Assembly: GCA_050084515.1 (NCBI GenBank)
Contig: CM114273.1
Coordinates: 20,708,001 to 20,772,000 of the forward strand
Source: Blasia pusilla
Taxonomy: Eukaryota; Marchantiophyta; Marchantiopsida; Blasiales
DNA length: 64,000 nucleotides
Direction: 5' to 3'
This document shows, piece after piece, positions 44,220-56,976 of this stretch. The notes under the pieces were generated by a model. The model had not been told where the DNA came from. It ran no database searches and was given only the letters and a program-made list of their open reading frames with translations. Position 1 is the first letter of the stretch. Every line of letters begins with the position of its first letter. The position numbers and the translations under genes were made by a program.

Positions 44220-45260
44220 CAGTAAAATGGGTGAGGACGTCAACTGCCCTTGAGCTCTGAAATGCTCGCCCCGATCATCTCCCCACAACCACACCGATCA
44301 AGTCTCGTCAACAAGGTCAAAGACTTTGCGATCGCACTAAAACCCTTGACATACCGTCGATAGAAGTTCGCCAGTCCAAGAAATGCTCGGACTCGACTCA
44401 CATCTGTAGGGCGTGGAATCTGCGCAAGAGCCTCTACTTTTGTCTGCTGAACGCCTAACCCACTCGGGTATATGGTGTGTCCCAAGTACTCAATCTGCTC
44501 CTGAAAGAATCTGCACTTGCCTGGATGTAACTTCAGTCCATGTAACTGCAATCGCCGAAACACCTCCTCCAAGTGTCGCTCATGCTCCTCAACCGTGGAA
44601 CTGAAGATAAGAATATCATCTATGTAACATCGTACAAAATCCAAGCCAGCCAGAATCCTATCCATCACTCTTTGAAACTTCGCAGGCGCGTTCTTCAACC
44701 CAAATGGTAAGAACCGCCACTGATACAAGCAATCTCTCCCGAACCGATCTATCCCCTCGAATCGTTGTCTTCTCCTCGTCCTCCAACCCGATAGGAAGTC
44801 GATGATAGCCAAAGACGGAGATCTAACGCATCAAGATCTTTGCATGCCCTACCGCATCAAAGATCTCCTCAGAGTAGGCATGGCATACCGATCGACCTCG
44901 TCTGTCGGTTGATAGGACGGTAATCTCCACACATCCGCCTATCCGCCCAATTGCCATACATATCCTTCTTCGCCGGCATGATGCAAGGTATACATACTCC
45001 CCATGTGATAACTCCACAAGTCCCGCTCCAACAAGTCGACTCTGCTCAATCAAGGCTCGCTCCATATCGAATACCAGAGGGTCGATTTAAAGATTGGCGA
45101 TCACTAGCCAACTCAATCCGTATCCAGGACCCTTCAGCGTACCCAAGTCTCTCATCATCAAGGCAAAACAAGTGACATGCCTCGCAGAAACCTATGAACT
45201 CGCTGTCGCTCTCCTCCTATCAACTTGAGACCTATCACAGGCTCCCAAGTCTCCATCGTG
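44220..45260 (-). pseudogene. pol: S2 reverse transcriptase
   Basis: The open piece 44240-44812 has FLPFGLKNAPAKFQRVMD and YIDDILIFS (Y-x-D-D). Frameshifts near 44812 and 45065 break the fingers region. The ATG start and overlap with the methyltransferase stop are conserved with S1. Confidence 0.75.
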
Positions 45261-46902
45261 ACCTCACTCGGAGAGGACGCAACCTCCGGCTTTGGTTGCT
45301 ATGTAGCAACCCTAGCCACCTCTGCAACAACCACTCCACTCTAACCTCCTTCACCATGCTCCACATCCGAAAAATGAACATGTGCTACTCTAGCCGCTTC
45401 GCACTCTCTCGCTCGAACGACGCCCCAGAAGTCCATGGATGCCTATCTCTCCTCGCCTCGCCTGACCAATGCCTCATGACAGGACCAGAGGCGTGGTCCA
45501 ACTAAATGGACATGACGGTATGGATGACACTCAGATCCGTCCTCGCCGACCATACCTAGGCCGACTATCCATGTGAGACAATTGAGGTCCATCGCCTACC
45601 CTAACACTGTCTCCGTGATGCCTCGGTCATCCCCTCGGCACCGCCCGAGTACCGGTAGTGAACCCCATGGCGCCGCGCTCATCTCGCTGAGGCTCCTCCA
45701 ATACTCCGGTCACCTCATCCCAAATCATACCCGGCCCTCCCCGACGAAAGGCATGGGATGCTAGGAAGCTCACCAACGAGGTAAGGCGCCCTCAACTCCC
45801 CACCCTATTGGCCGTGGCCAATGGTGGTCTATCATCGCGTGTCACCACCGAGATCGACGCCGAGTCCAAAATAGCATCCACCGTGAGATGTAGTGCTCTC
45901 TGGACTCCTTTGTAGGCTCGACTCGGTACACTCGATGGTATCGATTCGCCCACCATAGTCGTGGGACGATGGGCACGTGACCCAACTCTCGCTGCATCTA
46001 ACAACACGGCCCGGTCCCAACCAGACTCACCGATGTACACTCGTCATCACACGTGCACAGTATCTCCCAACAACGGCACGTTCTCCAAAATGTACGTTGG
46101 AGAACATATCGACTCTGCTGCAAGTGTCGTACTACTCGCAAAGATCTCCCAAAACATCCTCGACCTCGGATCCTGCAATCCAAATCTCGGCCGGTGATGA
46201 ATGACCCGACATGGCCATCCAAAGAATCACCAAATGAATGGTGCCAACTCTATCAGATCTGCGCCCCACCAACGATATGTCGGCGGGTAGCGTATCCGGT
46301 ATCCCGCATCGCAGATACCGACAACAACTCGAATACCTCGGACCAATCTCGCCACGTGCGTAATGATACTCGCGGGTCTCATCTCTCTCCACATAAAGGT
46401 AATGGTGCACCCGTATGCCCGCCTGCAATACTGCAGCCAATCCGGTGCTAATCCCTCCAAAGAGATCTAACACCCTAACACCCTCCTCTGGGCACTGCCA
46501 CACAACAGGTGTGGTATCTAGTGGGGTCATCGTCTCCACTCCAAGAGCCCGATCGCCACGTGACTCTCGTTGCTCTGGGATAAAAACATGACTCCACGCT
46601 TGCCTCACGACGTCGACGGCACTCCTCTGTAGCTCTCGAGTCGTACCCCATAATGGTGAAGAGGCATCGCTAACATGGGAAGAGACACCCGCCATGGCCT
46701 GTCTCTCCGTGGGACTATCCGCTACTGGGACATCCTCCGCATGTGCGTTCCCCTCCAACAACTCTCCTGGCCAGCTAACACTACCTATGAAAGCCGCCAA
46801 TGTGGTCACAGACTCGCCTCGTGATCGACCATCTCGTCCCGCAAACTCCACGGGTAACTGAATCATCCGACCGTCACCGACCGCCATCCCGACGATAAGC
46901 AA
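45240..46902 (-). pseudogene. S2 DNMT3-like DNA methyltransferase
   Basis: The frame 46132-46902 includes the linker and motif I as LDLFGGISTGLAAVLQAG. The second glycine is kept here, whereas S1 has Arg. After about 46240 several indels break motif IV (the Pro-Cys-Gln region is out of frame) and the rest down to 45240. Remnants of motif VIII (RAHRP) lie near 45980. It is not functional, but it shows the gene belongs to the element and was not a one-off capture by S1. Confidence 0.7.
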
Positions 46903-46904
46903 CG

Positions 46905-47330
46905 GTCTCCTCCCCTAAGTCAGGATGAATCCTAGGGGATATAACATCGCACTCCCCACCAACACATCGCATTTACTCACTGGAGTCGTAATCGCACGCG
47001 ATGTGCGTACCATAGCACTATCCATCGATGCTCTCGCTGGACTCGACAACAATCTCTGCCGAGTCATATATTGAGTGGGTGATACGCCTCAATCGAGGTC
47101 TCAGACCTGGAAGGGACAAGGCTCAATGTCGGCCTTCCATAACCCTAACGCTAAACATGCCGCCTTCCCTAACATCAAGGGTTGCGCTCCCGAATCAAGT
47201 AGGACGCGCTGCGGGTGGTATATCGTCCCCGTCGGACTAACCAAGCGAAATACTCCAGCTCGGTTATCCAAAGATCACACTACCAGTGTCACCATTGCTC
47301 GCTCTATGGCCGGTCGAGATGGCATATCTA
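46905..47330 (-). pseudogene. pol: S2 retropepsin-like protease
   Basis: The LLDSG active-site segment at about 47195-47213 and the VLVGSAMLYPLGF segment near 46920-46970 are in different frames, as in S1. Confidence 0.55.
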
Positions 47331-47829
47331 CCAACCGCCGCCGCCAAGATGCCATGACTCTGTGGGGAACGTCCCGAGCACCGGCTCTGAGGGCAAGTCC
47401 ACCACCTCCTCAACTACCTCTAAACAAGAAGCAGTCATCTCTCCACCCTCACACAACATGGCGGCCAACCCGAACACCTCAGCTGGTCCAACTCCCAACG
47501 TCGCCAACTCTATGGCGGAAAATAACGGAGTCGGCTCACTCTAGTGGCCACCTCCAACACTATAGTCGACATCGACTCCACTCGAGCCGGCATAGAGTTG
47601 TCACCCAACTCCTCGTGACGCCGACGAGGTGCTCGAACGGTAGGCACCGCTGGTCGCCGAGGCACCATCGATGGTGTGTGTAGTGCCTCGACAATGTGAA
47701 CGATGTGGAACCCTGGCTCGCCGCCCATCGGTCCCCTCCGGTGGGTCAATCTCAACTCCACCTCTCGATGGCTCGGTGCCTCTCGCAGCACTCCCGAGTC
47801 ACCATCGCCTCAATCGCCTCAACCTGGCT

Positions 47830-49300
47830 GCACTACACATGAATCCCATATTGAGAGATCTCACCGGGTCGGGGTAAGAGGTAGAGATGAGTCACACTAG
47901 CCGCCGCAGACTCCGTGCCTTCCCTAAGCCGCATCATCGTCATGGCAAGCAATCCTCGCTCCAACCGATCGATGCGTGAGAGAAGCGCCGGCTGGTGCTC
48001 TGCTCCATCTCTCTCGGCTGGTGGTGGTCCTCTACCACCACGCCCGGAAGGACTCCTCGACCTCCTCCAGACGACCGCCCCAGGCCCTTGGCCTACCTCT
48101 AGACGCACCCTCGGCGAAGGTCAAAACATCTATCCCTAGTGTGACCATATCTCGTGGGCAATGGTCACACTGGTGCCGTGGTGGGGCCATCCTCGTGGCT
48201 CTCAACGGCGCAATCGAGGCGCTGGTGGTCCTCTCCCATCTTTGCGGGGGCCTCTCTCGCCTATGGGCCCTCCACACGCCCAACAAGACCACATCGGTCC
48301 TGCTGGGCAACATATGTAGATGCGGTCGTTGCCTCATAGGGCTCACGGTACCGCTCGCTCTCTAGGCACACCGCCCGCTCCGTGTACGATGCCCGGCTGT
48401 GGCACCGGTGGGGCCGCCGCTCGTGGACCCGTCGACTCTCGAGAAAATCCAGCGGTCACTACCGCTCCTCACTCATGTTGAGCTCAATACGCCAGACAAC
48501 TCAAAGACCACCTTCAATGTGGGCTTCGGTGTGTGAATCAACACCGCATCTCGGACTCTCCTCCGTAGTTCTCGGTCCGTAACCCCGCACAACATCGGAT
48601 CGATTGCGCCTCATCACTCCAAACGTAGCAATGATCAGCCTCCTCATGCGTGTGAATGCTCTCTCGGACTCTCACCCGATATTCGCTGAAAATCTGAGAC
48701 TCTTCAGCCTTGTCGGTGATTAAAGACGCCTGGTAGCTCTTCCCCAACCGCCGGAAGAACTCCTTTGTGGGGCCGGGTGGGTGGCCCTCTACCACCAGAG
48801 GTCTCGCCACATCGCTGTGTCACTTTGTCCTCCTCTCCATCTAGTCTCCGGGCTGATGGTGTGGGTCTCTCTCCTCTCACAATCCCATCATATGCCTCGC
48901 GACCACTAGTGGACACATACCCTGGAGCCCAATACATCCTCCAGGCATCGATCTCTATTGAATATAGTGATCGAAACTCCATGTAGTCATCCATCGGAGG
49001 ACCCTCCAAGTGTTGGAACAACCCTTCCATGCCATGAAAGGGTTGAATCGTCGGGTCCAGATCTCCGAAGTCGCACCATGTTTCGAACTCCTGGATGAAA
49101 TCATCTAAGTCGATGGTGCCCACTGCACCCGAGAAACGACGCATGCCCCAAGGCCCATGTCGTCCATCTCCTGCCAAGTACTACAGTCTCTGTCTGCAAT
49201 CTCGTCACCAGACCCAGTGTCTAGTGATGACGATCCAGTCACGGATGGATGTCGAGGTAGCTCCTCACCGTAACCCTCGATATCTCACTTCACTCCGTGT
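47830..49300 (-). pseudogene. gag: S2 gag
   Basis: The piece 48704-49177 has MRRFSGAVGTIDLDDFIQEF and uninterrupted MEFRSLYS. It continues in broken frames through the gag helix region. Zinc-knuckle remnants lie near 48130-48330. Confidence 0.6.
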
Positions 49301-50558
49301 CACACCACTACCATCGCCAGACTACCCCTGTTCTTCCGAACCCTGGAAGAACGCCGTGATGACAAACCTGTCTCACCCGGCCATGCACTCAGACTCACCA
49401 AGAGTCTCCCACACGCCTCACTAGCTCACCTATGCGAACATCAATCCCGTGATGACACAACCGGCCTCACGCACGCTCAACACTCGGCCTCACCATGAGC
49501 CTCCCAACTGACTCACCTAACCTAGCGACACTCTCTCGGGTCATACACGCGACCCTACTTGAAACCGCCAGATATCCACCAACATGCTACACATGAAAAG
49601 AATCTACACTCGTCACCATCATCGCACCCATCTAGCACCGGCTAATACCCGATACCCAAAGACTCTCAATCACACACGACAAGTGCGGGAAAAGGGACTC
49701 GAATGGGTAACCCGATCACGCCTCCAACTCGCTTTGCACCGTCAATATGCACTCCTCCACATGATATGACAATCTCCGCCACATAACAATCCCCTCGACC
49801 AACACGTCGATCCTCCGTCCAACAGATGCGGACAACCCGTCGGCATCATGCACACGCCCTCCAACAGTAAACTCGCAACGCCCTATGCGCGCCTCAAAAA
49901 ACATGTCACGCCTGCTGCCCAACTTGTCGATCACTCAAAGACGCCGACATCCTCCTCGCCCTCACGTTGCCCATGCGCACTGCGTTCGCCGGACCGACCT
50001 CGCCGTCCTACCTACCACGTTCGCTACAATCGTCCGACCGCCGTCGGTGCTACCACGTCGAAAAGAGGGGAAGAACTTGGGCCGCGGCCCTATGCGCCCT
50101 TTGGGCCCTAAATGCGTAAAGGGGGGACACGCCAGCGCCCTATGCAGGCCTTACTGCGGGGGGCGCTCGTCGCGGCGCGTCCGCCGGCCGCTCCGCCACG
50201 CGCCTTGCCGTCCACCGTCCGCGCCCTGCCGTCCGCTGTCCGTGCCCTAACTCTAGCCGCCTTTACTTGACAGACCCCCGGCGGCTGCAAGACCCAACTT
50301 GCCCGTTCCTTCTCTTTCGACACCTTCACTTGCGTACACCCGACGCCGCACCACACGCTACACTCGGCTGATGTCCCCCAACAATCTGCACCAGCAAAAT
50401 CTGAGAAAAACGGACAGCGCTTCCGCCCACGGCCTTCCGAACAGAAAAATGACACAAAATGACACACACACGTCTCCAGGGGATCCCCAACCGAGGCAAC
50501 TCGCTTGCCTACCTGCAAACAACAAATTCCCACCAGCCCCCTGACATCTTTCTCATGT
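49300..50558 (-). other. Leader of S2
   Basis: Matches the S1 leader 14396-15699. There is no convincing gene. The GC-rich stretch is at 50090-50250. Confidence 0.5.
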
Positions 50559-51038
50559 AAAAATAAAGAGTAGCAAAAACGGCACACCCGGCCTAAAACT
50601 CCACTCCTCAATCTACATCGGCATATCGAGCCTCGTCCACCTTGTGCTATCAAGGAATCCGGACGCTAGCACCCTAGTCCTAGCTCACACACATACAAGG
50701 GAGGTGCTCCAACGGCCCAACATGAGAAAGATGGCTTAGGAAAGCCATCTTCCTCTCTTATATAGGGTTGGGAAGAGCCAAAAGGCTCAAACCCCAAAAA
50801 TAGCCCTTCCCTTGGTAACCTGCGCGTAGAGGTTACCAGGGGCAGGTGACCTGGTCAACAAGTCACCCGGCTGTAAAAGACCTCAACATGAAAGTCGTCA
50901 GAAACAACGTTCCTGACACAATGGACCTATCCTCAACCTCATCCGACACTGTGGGACAAAGTTACACTCAAGATAGTCCGCTGGCTCCTACGCCCTATCC
51001 ACGATAGATCTCGGCCTATCGGTTACTCAGATGTGACA
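50559..51038 (-). repeat. Repeat A1 of S2
   Basis: 480 bp, TGTCACATCTGAG at 51038. It is followed internally by ACATGAGAAAG as in S1. Confidence 0.85.
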
Positions 51039-51042
51039 CCTT

Positions 51043-52450
51043 GCCGGCACGGGTCACAACATCGAATGTGAATTCTTGTAGCAACAAGATCCACCGTGCA
51101 ATGCGTCATGACAGGTCGGCTTTCACCATTAAGGGTCTGAGTGCAAAATGATCCACATGAAAGACAAATTCGTACCCTAATAAATAGTGTCGGAACTTTT
51201 TACACGAGAAGACCATGCCTAAAGCCTCTCATTCGGTAGTTGATATTTTTCGCCGCCGATAGTTGTCGGCCGCGAGTAAATTGAAAATCATGTTTGTGCT
51301 CATCCAATTGGTGAGCACTACTCCAATGGCAAATGAGGATGTGTCCACATACACGTGGAAGGGTTTGGTCCAATCGGGGGACCGAAGTACAGGAGCCTTT
51401 TGCAATGCGTCTTTTAAGGTGTCGAATGCACGCTGGTGTCCATTCCCATTCGGTGGTCTTCTTAAGTAAGGCAGTAAGAGCGCCCGCTTTTACCGCGTAA
51501 TCTTTAATGAACCGTCGATAGTACCCGACATGTCCCAAGAATCCTCTCAATTCCCGGAGATTAGTGGGTGGTTCCAATGCGACGATAATATCCACCTTGG
51601 CCTTGTCGACCTCAAATCCTTGCGCCGACACTCGGTGTCCCAGCAGAATTCCTTGTTTCATTGCGATATAGGATTTGTCTGGATGAAGGGACAAATGCAC
51701 TTCGCGACAGCGTGCGAGTGTTAACTCTAACTTTTCCAGATGTTCGGCCTCCGTGCTAAAGATACAAAAATCGTCTAAAAGGATTTCCACAAACTTCCGA
51801 AGATACTCCTGGAAGATGGAGATCATCATCCGTTGGAAAGTAGCTGGGGCATTGCACAACCCAAAAGGCATTACGCGATATGCGAAAGTTCCCCAGTCCG
51901 TCGTGAACGTTGTGAGGGGACGATCCTTTTCTCGTATGGATACCTGGTTGTACCCCGAATATCCGTCCAAGAAGGTATAACGCTCGTGCCCGGCCACTTT
52001 ATCCAAAATACTGTCAGTGAAAGGTAGAGGATGGTGGTCTTTTAAGGTGGCCGCATTTAATTTCCGATAGTCCTGGCACACTCGGATTTTTCCCGTTTGT
52101 TTTTTAGGCACAATTACGATGGGCGACACCCACTCGTTGCTTAACACCGGATAGATTATTCCTGCCCCGAGACGCTGATCGATCTCGTCCTTCACTAACA
52201 ATGAGTACTTTGGGTTCATTCGATATTGTCGCATTCGCACCGGGACCGCGCCTTCTTTAAGATCAATTCGGTGTTCACCATATTGTGCGGGAATGCCTCT
52301 CATTTCATCCATAGAGTATGCAAAGACATCCAAATACTCAAACAATAGTCTTTTATATTTTATAAGTGTGGTAGGAGACAAATCCGCCGAAAGGCGTAGA
52401 GACTTTTGATCTGCAATATTGACCTGGACGTAGTCCTGCTCCTGAACCAT
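51043..52450 (-). pseudogene. pol: G reverse transcriptase and 5' part of RNase H
   Basis: The RT frame starts near 52450 (MVQEQDYVQV). It has the segments SPIVIVPKKQTGKIRVCQDYRKLN, TFLDGYSGYNQV, MPFGLCNAPATFQRMM and LLDDFCIFS (aspartates of the Y-x-D-D box, with Leu-Leu before them). The thumb/connection LRGFLGHVGYYRRFI follows. RNase H begins after a frameshift near 51400 and runs to LLLQEFTFDVVTRAG at 51043, where S2 interrupts it. Removing S2 restores RAGKVHTNADFLSRL. Confidence 0.8.
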
Positions 52451-52643
52451 GTTTTTCAGAACGGAAGGTGCTATGACCTAGCTTCTCTTCCTCTCGAGTC
52501 GACCTTGGCTTGGAGGGTACTGCCTCCTTGTCTATTTCATGACATTCTAAATAATATACATTGGACAAGGACTCAGTAGCGGTGGTGTTGTCTTGATCTG
52601 ACGTATAACCGTCGTCAGTCGGTGGCGTCTCTCCTTCGGGTGG

Positions 52644-53165
52644 TCAAGATTTCCACGACAGCTTGATGAGCCGCTTCGAGTCCTGATTTGGCGCCTGGAA
52701 CGTGAACCGTCGCCTTTTCCAATCTGTAGTCACCCTCGCGCCATACAGCCAGGGTCTTCCGATGAGCAAAGGATAGCCCGTCGCGGTCAGGGGCTGCACG
52801 ACTAAGTAGTCCAACATAAACAACACCCCCCCAAGCATGGTCGGAATTTGCGTGAGCTGTCCGAGGGGTCTCTTCCGGGATTGATCCGCAAACCGCAAGT
52901 ACTTGTCTGTGGGCTCGTACACCATGTACCCTAGGGCTCGAGCTGTTTGCTCCGTCATAATATTGATTCCGCTTCCGGAATCAATGGGTACCTTCTTAAT
53001 AGTATGGCCCTCAATCTCCACCTCCACTTCTGGGGCTCCCAAGTCCTCGACTTCGATACGGAACAAATCCACCACTGGCAGATGCTTCGCCGACTTCCTG
53101 GGTCGTTTGCGGCTGATTTTCCACTGCTGCAAGATTTTTCCGTATACTGGGTTATCCATTAGCAA
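52644..53165 (-). CDS. pol: G retropepsin-like protease
   Basis: A 173-aa frame with the active site VPIDSGSGINIM (D-S-G-S), then LRFADQSRKRPLGQL and YPLLIGRPWLYGARV. This is typical of plant Ty3 proteases. It is separated from RT by about 190 bp with a frame break. Confidence 0.75.
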   Translation of the reverse strand: MLMDNPVYGKILQQWKISRKRPRKSAKHLPVVDLFRIEVEDLGAPEVEVEIEGHTIKKVPIDSGSGINIMTEQTARALGYMVYEPTDKYLRFADQSRKRPLGQLTQIPTMLGGVLFMLDYLVVQPLTATGYPLLIGRPWLYGARVTTDWKRRRFTFQAPNQDSKRLIKLSWKS

Positions 53166-53174
53166 TCAGAGAGG

Positions 53175-53728
53175 TTATGTTGGCCGGGTTGACGCCAAGT
53201 CCTCAAGAAATCGTAAGCTTCTAGGACCAGTGGTGATGTCGCCATGGCTTGACCGTCGACAGGTTGGCCTTTGTCTTCTCTGGGGTCTGTTTCCCCTCTG
53301 GTTCCTGGGCCTCCCGCACTTGAGCACGGACCTGGTCCTCCACATCCTGATGGAAGTATTTCGGATGACTTCGGTCAAAGGCCGGGTCCACATCGCCTTT
53401 GAGGATGGCCTTTCCGGCACGTAAGGTGTTTACCGCTTTGTTCTTGGGCTCCCGAGCTTCGCGCGAAGACAAAGCACCCTTCTTTACCTTTGGGGTCCCC
53501 GCGGTCTGACTCTTTGATGTCGTGGTGACCGCCAACAATGCTTCTTGAAATTCTTTGGGCCAGTCCGATGATTCTTCGTTGGCCCCTTGGGTCGAGTCTT
53601 CCTCACTGATGGTGACTCGCTTTGGTCTCGAGACACTACTTCTTCCACCCGGACCAGTTGTACATTTACATCGTTCTTGGCTCTGGTTGAGCTGGAGTAT
53701 TTACATACCGACCAACAAACGTGGGACC
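53175..53728 (-). pseudogene. G gag-protease linker
   Basis: Charged low-complexity coding remnant (HPKYFHQDVEDQVRAQV visible). No domain recognised. Confidence 0.4.
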
Positions 53729-55302
53729 TTAGGCTCCGGGCATTCCATGGCGGTGTGCCGCCTTCTTCTGCGCGTTCCCCGATAAGGGATTGAGTCCCAC
53801 TGGTCGCTTCGGGTTTGGGCAATTATTGGCCCAGTGGTCTACTGCGCCGCAGTTATAACAACAATTTCTCTTGATGGGTGGCGTGAAGGCCGCCGCACCC
53901 ATAATCTGTCGCAGGGGTCTCTGTTCTCCGTATTCCGGAGGTACATACCGCGTGATCCAGCTTCTTCCAGGGTTTGGGGGTGGCACCGCTTGCACGGCAT
54001 AGCACCCTTCCCACTCTTCTGGTTCATACCATCCTTCTTCAATAGGGGCCTCTTCTTGGACCCACCGCAGATCCCTTTGAGTAGGGCATTCTTGTACAGT
54101 ATGCCCCTGGGTTCCACAACTACTACACCAAATGTTGGGCCTCATCAGCCCGGGTCGTCTTCTGAGGTCCTTCTGGGCCGCCAGATGTACCTTCAACTCA
54201 GCCATTTGTTTACTGAGTTCCTCCATGGCCGACTTGCTGGCCTTCCTTGCCGGCCTTCCTTGCCGTCCCTCTTACTGGACTTTCCGACCGCTGAAGACGA
54301 CGCTTGGTACTTGGTCGGGTTTTGGTCTGGTGCTTGGGGGAGCGATGACGCCTGCTCTTCCCTTTCCTTTTAGCTTTTACCTCCTGCTCCGAGTCCGAGG
54401 ACTCGGACGAATCCTCTATAGAGGATTCCGCGTCGGTGGAGGACGCTTCGTCTTCGGACGAAGCACTAGTCTGCGACGCCCCTCTTCGTGTTCGGCGGGA
54501 CTTTTTTGAGGCTTCATACGCCTCAGCAGAGGCTATGACCGCCTCCAGGGAATCCCGTTGGCCTCTCCGGCAATACCGATCCATTTCTTTAGACAAGCCA
54601 GACACGAACCAATCTACCAATTGGGAGGTAGTCGTGTGTTCTAGCTTATTCACAAGGCTGCGGAACCGTTGGGTATATTCCCGGAGGGTCTCCTTCTTTC
54701 TACGCTTCAGGTCGCGAAGCTTTGTAAGAAGCCTGTCCTCGAACTCCAAGTCGCGGAACTCATGTAGGAAGGATTCCACGACCCTTTTCCAGTCTCCGTG
54801 ACTTCGCTCCGAGACCTTCATACCACGGGTGGCTTCGCTTCTTGAGCAGGCCGGGAAGACTCGTAACAAATCCTCCTCCGCCCCTTCCCGTTGGCTTTTC
54901 CGACATGGGTGAATTCAAGAATAAAGTTATCCACATCGTCTCGCCGCGCCGCCAAGGTGGGATACCTTAGCGAGTTTTTCTAGTGTTGGCCATGGGCACG
55001 CTCTCCCCATCGGCTCCCAGGCTTGATGCTCGAGAGGGAGGAGGTAAAGGTGCGCCGAGGTGCTCGATCGGCTCCTCGCTCCGTGACTCTCCAAAGGGGT
55101 CCCAGGACGACTCTTCGTCCGACTGCGAACTGGCAGGGGACGTAGTGGGGAATTTGTCCCTTTCTTTCTTCTTGCTCTTCGCCTTCGGACGAAGACGAAG
55201 ACTCGGAGATGAACCAGGGGGTCTCCAAACCGGTTCTTTGTCGCTCGCCGCATTACGCCGATCGGCTCGATGCTCTCGCGAAGAGGGATGAGAGCCTTCC
55301 AT
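53729..55302 (-). pseudogene. gag: G gag
   Basis: The N-terminal piece (54967-55302) is acidic/serine-rich. The middle piece (54210-54869) contains a gag-type core with FLHEFRDLEFEDRL and REYTQRFRSLVNKLE, followed by a Ser/Glu/Arg-rich stretch. The C-terminal piece (53729-54226) has two zinc knuckles, CSSCGTQGHTVQEC and CYNCGAVDHWANNC, both C-x2-C-x4-H-x4-C. The three pieces are in different frames. Confidence 0.75.
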
Positions 55303-55766
55303 AAGTCTCTTGGGGGATTTGGCAACTTGCGTTCACCCCCACGGTGGCGATAGGGTAAGGGTCCATGGATGGAGGTTAACTACTGATTCTTTTTACATCT
55401 ACACTAGGGTGTCTGGTGCTCCTACGCTTCCTGCCAGGTTTTCCTCCCATAGATAGAAGTACCGGGTTTTCACCAAGTACAGCTATCGTCCATGGGCGAA
55501 GCACCGTTCGGCGACTGGTTCTTTGACCATTCTAATTAGTTGGCCTATCTTCTCTAGCACCAATGCAGCAATTGTATTGTTATCTTCAAGCATACATTGT
55601 ATTACGGGGGTCGCTAGAGCTAGCCGATGGTCTTTAGTAAGAACTAGAATGTGGGGTTGTCTAGGAGCGAAGCTTCTTTCTCCGTTCCCTGCTTCCCCAT
55701 GGGTCTTTCTCTCCCTTCTCAACCAAGGATATGATCCCGGCAATGGCCAAAAAGTCTTCGACTATA
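55303..55766 (-). other. G leader between 5' LTR and gag
   Basis: No recognised domain. An open frame 55483-55743 without an ATG is present. No tRNA-complementary primer site is recognised at 55750-55766. Confidence 0.4.
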
Positions 55767-56976
55767 TGTAATGTCTAAGTGTTTCTTATTTACAGTCAAT
55801 TGTAGAGTTCGATCCCCAAGAGGATCATTGTTGGATGAAAAGAGAGTATAAAGTGATGATTATGTGATAAAAGTGTAATTGATTAGGTAATTCAAATGTA
55901 GTATTCCAATAACATCTTCCGGTCTTTTTTTTAGTACCTATGTTTTCTTTCTCAATTCTCTCGAGTGGAGTTTAAAGTACGCTCAGGAAATTTGTTCTCT
56001 CAACATCTTGGAACCTCACAGAGACCTCAAGAATAAAGTTGGCTTCTCCTACTTTCGGAACTCAATCCGTCGGGGCAGGTTACTCTATGTCAAACAGATT
56101 TCATACAACTTTATGTTGATTATTCCATTGATGAGAAAGGTTCGCCTGATTCACTCTTCACTCGGCAGACCCAAAAAGAATATTCAGACATAAGCATCGC
56201 ACATCAGAATGAATGAATGAATGCTTTACTACTCCATCAAGAATTGGAAGACTTCAAAGTATCTACAAGCTCGAGAGGGTACAACTCTCTGACTCGGACC
56301 ATTCCTACAGCATAAGGACTTCATGAGCGAATGATGATAATAGCTTCTGTCCTGTTTCTTAAATATTCTCGAGAGTAGGATCGTTTCTATGATCCGAAGC
56401 GTTCTTGATGAAGTTGGTGTCTCTTCAATATCTGTAACTACCTAGATCTATGGTTCTCTTAGCTTTTTCCTACGATCCCTATGAATCCGCGATACAAAAC
56501 TGTCCTAACTACCAATTTGATACAAAGGGTCACGCCCTTTCCTAGTCTAATTGTTTAAATTATGTGTCGGTTCGAATCTCAATCATGCTGAGCTTCCCTG
56601 CGCTAAATTTCCGGAGGGCGAAGTTCTTCATTCTTCTTCCTGCTTCGTGCTTCGTTCTTCGTGCTTCGCTCTTCGTGCTTCGTTCTTCGTGCTTCGTTCA
56701 GAGCGAAGTACTTCATATATAGAGCTTCGTTGAGCTTCGTTAGACTTTGTTAAGCTTCGCTAAGCTTCGCTTGATCCTTTATATTTCATTACAGCTTTTG
56801 ATTCTCCTCTAAGGCAAATCCTTGATCTTCCATCTCTCTGCCTTGTCTTAGGAGCTTGGTGACTCACTTATTCTTCTTCATAATAATCAATAATCATAAT
56901 CAAAATCATAATATACAAGAGTCTTCGTTGAATAAAAAGATATATTCTTCAAGATTACAAAATTGTGGGTATCACA
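55767..56976 (-). repeat. 5' LTR of G
   Basis: 1210 bp, TGTGATACCC at 56976 and ACATTACA at 55767 (minus-strand reading). Near identical to 36525-37745. Confidence 0.9.

Larger units (their letters stand above)
41382..51038 (-). mobile_element. Retrotransposon S2, second copy of the split-repeat methyltransferase element
   Basis: 9657 bp, minus strand, inserted in G RNase H codons with a CCTT duplication (41378-41381 and 51039-51042). Repeats are A1 50559-51038, B1 42002-42139, GC 42000-42001, A2 41520-41999 and B2 41382-41519. A1 and A2 differ at about one position by eye and B1/B2 at about two, so insertion is very recent. The coding region nevertheless carries many frameshifts. Confidence 0.85.
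36525..56976 (-). mobile_element. Retrotransposon G: Ty3 element with coiled-coil ORF, host of S2
   Basis: 20.45 kb including the 9.66-kb S2 insertion, so about 10.8 kb originally. LTRs of about 1.2 kb lie at 36525-37745 (3') and 55767-56976 (5'), TG...CA ends, with a 5-bp GGTGT duplication. The order on the minus strand is 5' LTR, gag, protease, RT, RNase H (interrupted), integrase, extra ORF, polypurine tract, 3' LTR. The LTRs differ by scattered substitutions and small indels. I did not recognise a tRNA primer site next to the 5' LTR. Confidence 0.9.

Noticed and set aside
55483-55743. Open frame next to the G 5' LTR as a small gene
   Set aside because: It has no ATG at the proposed start, no recognised domain and lies in the leader.
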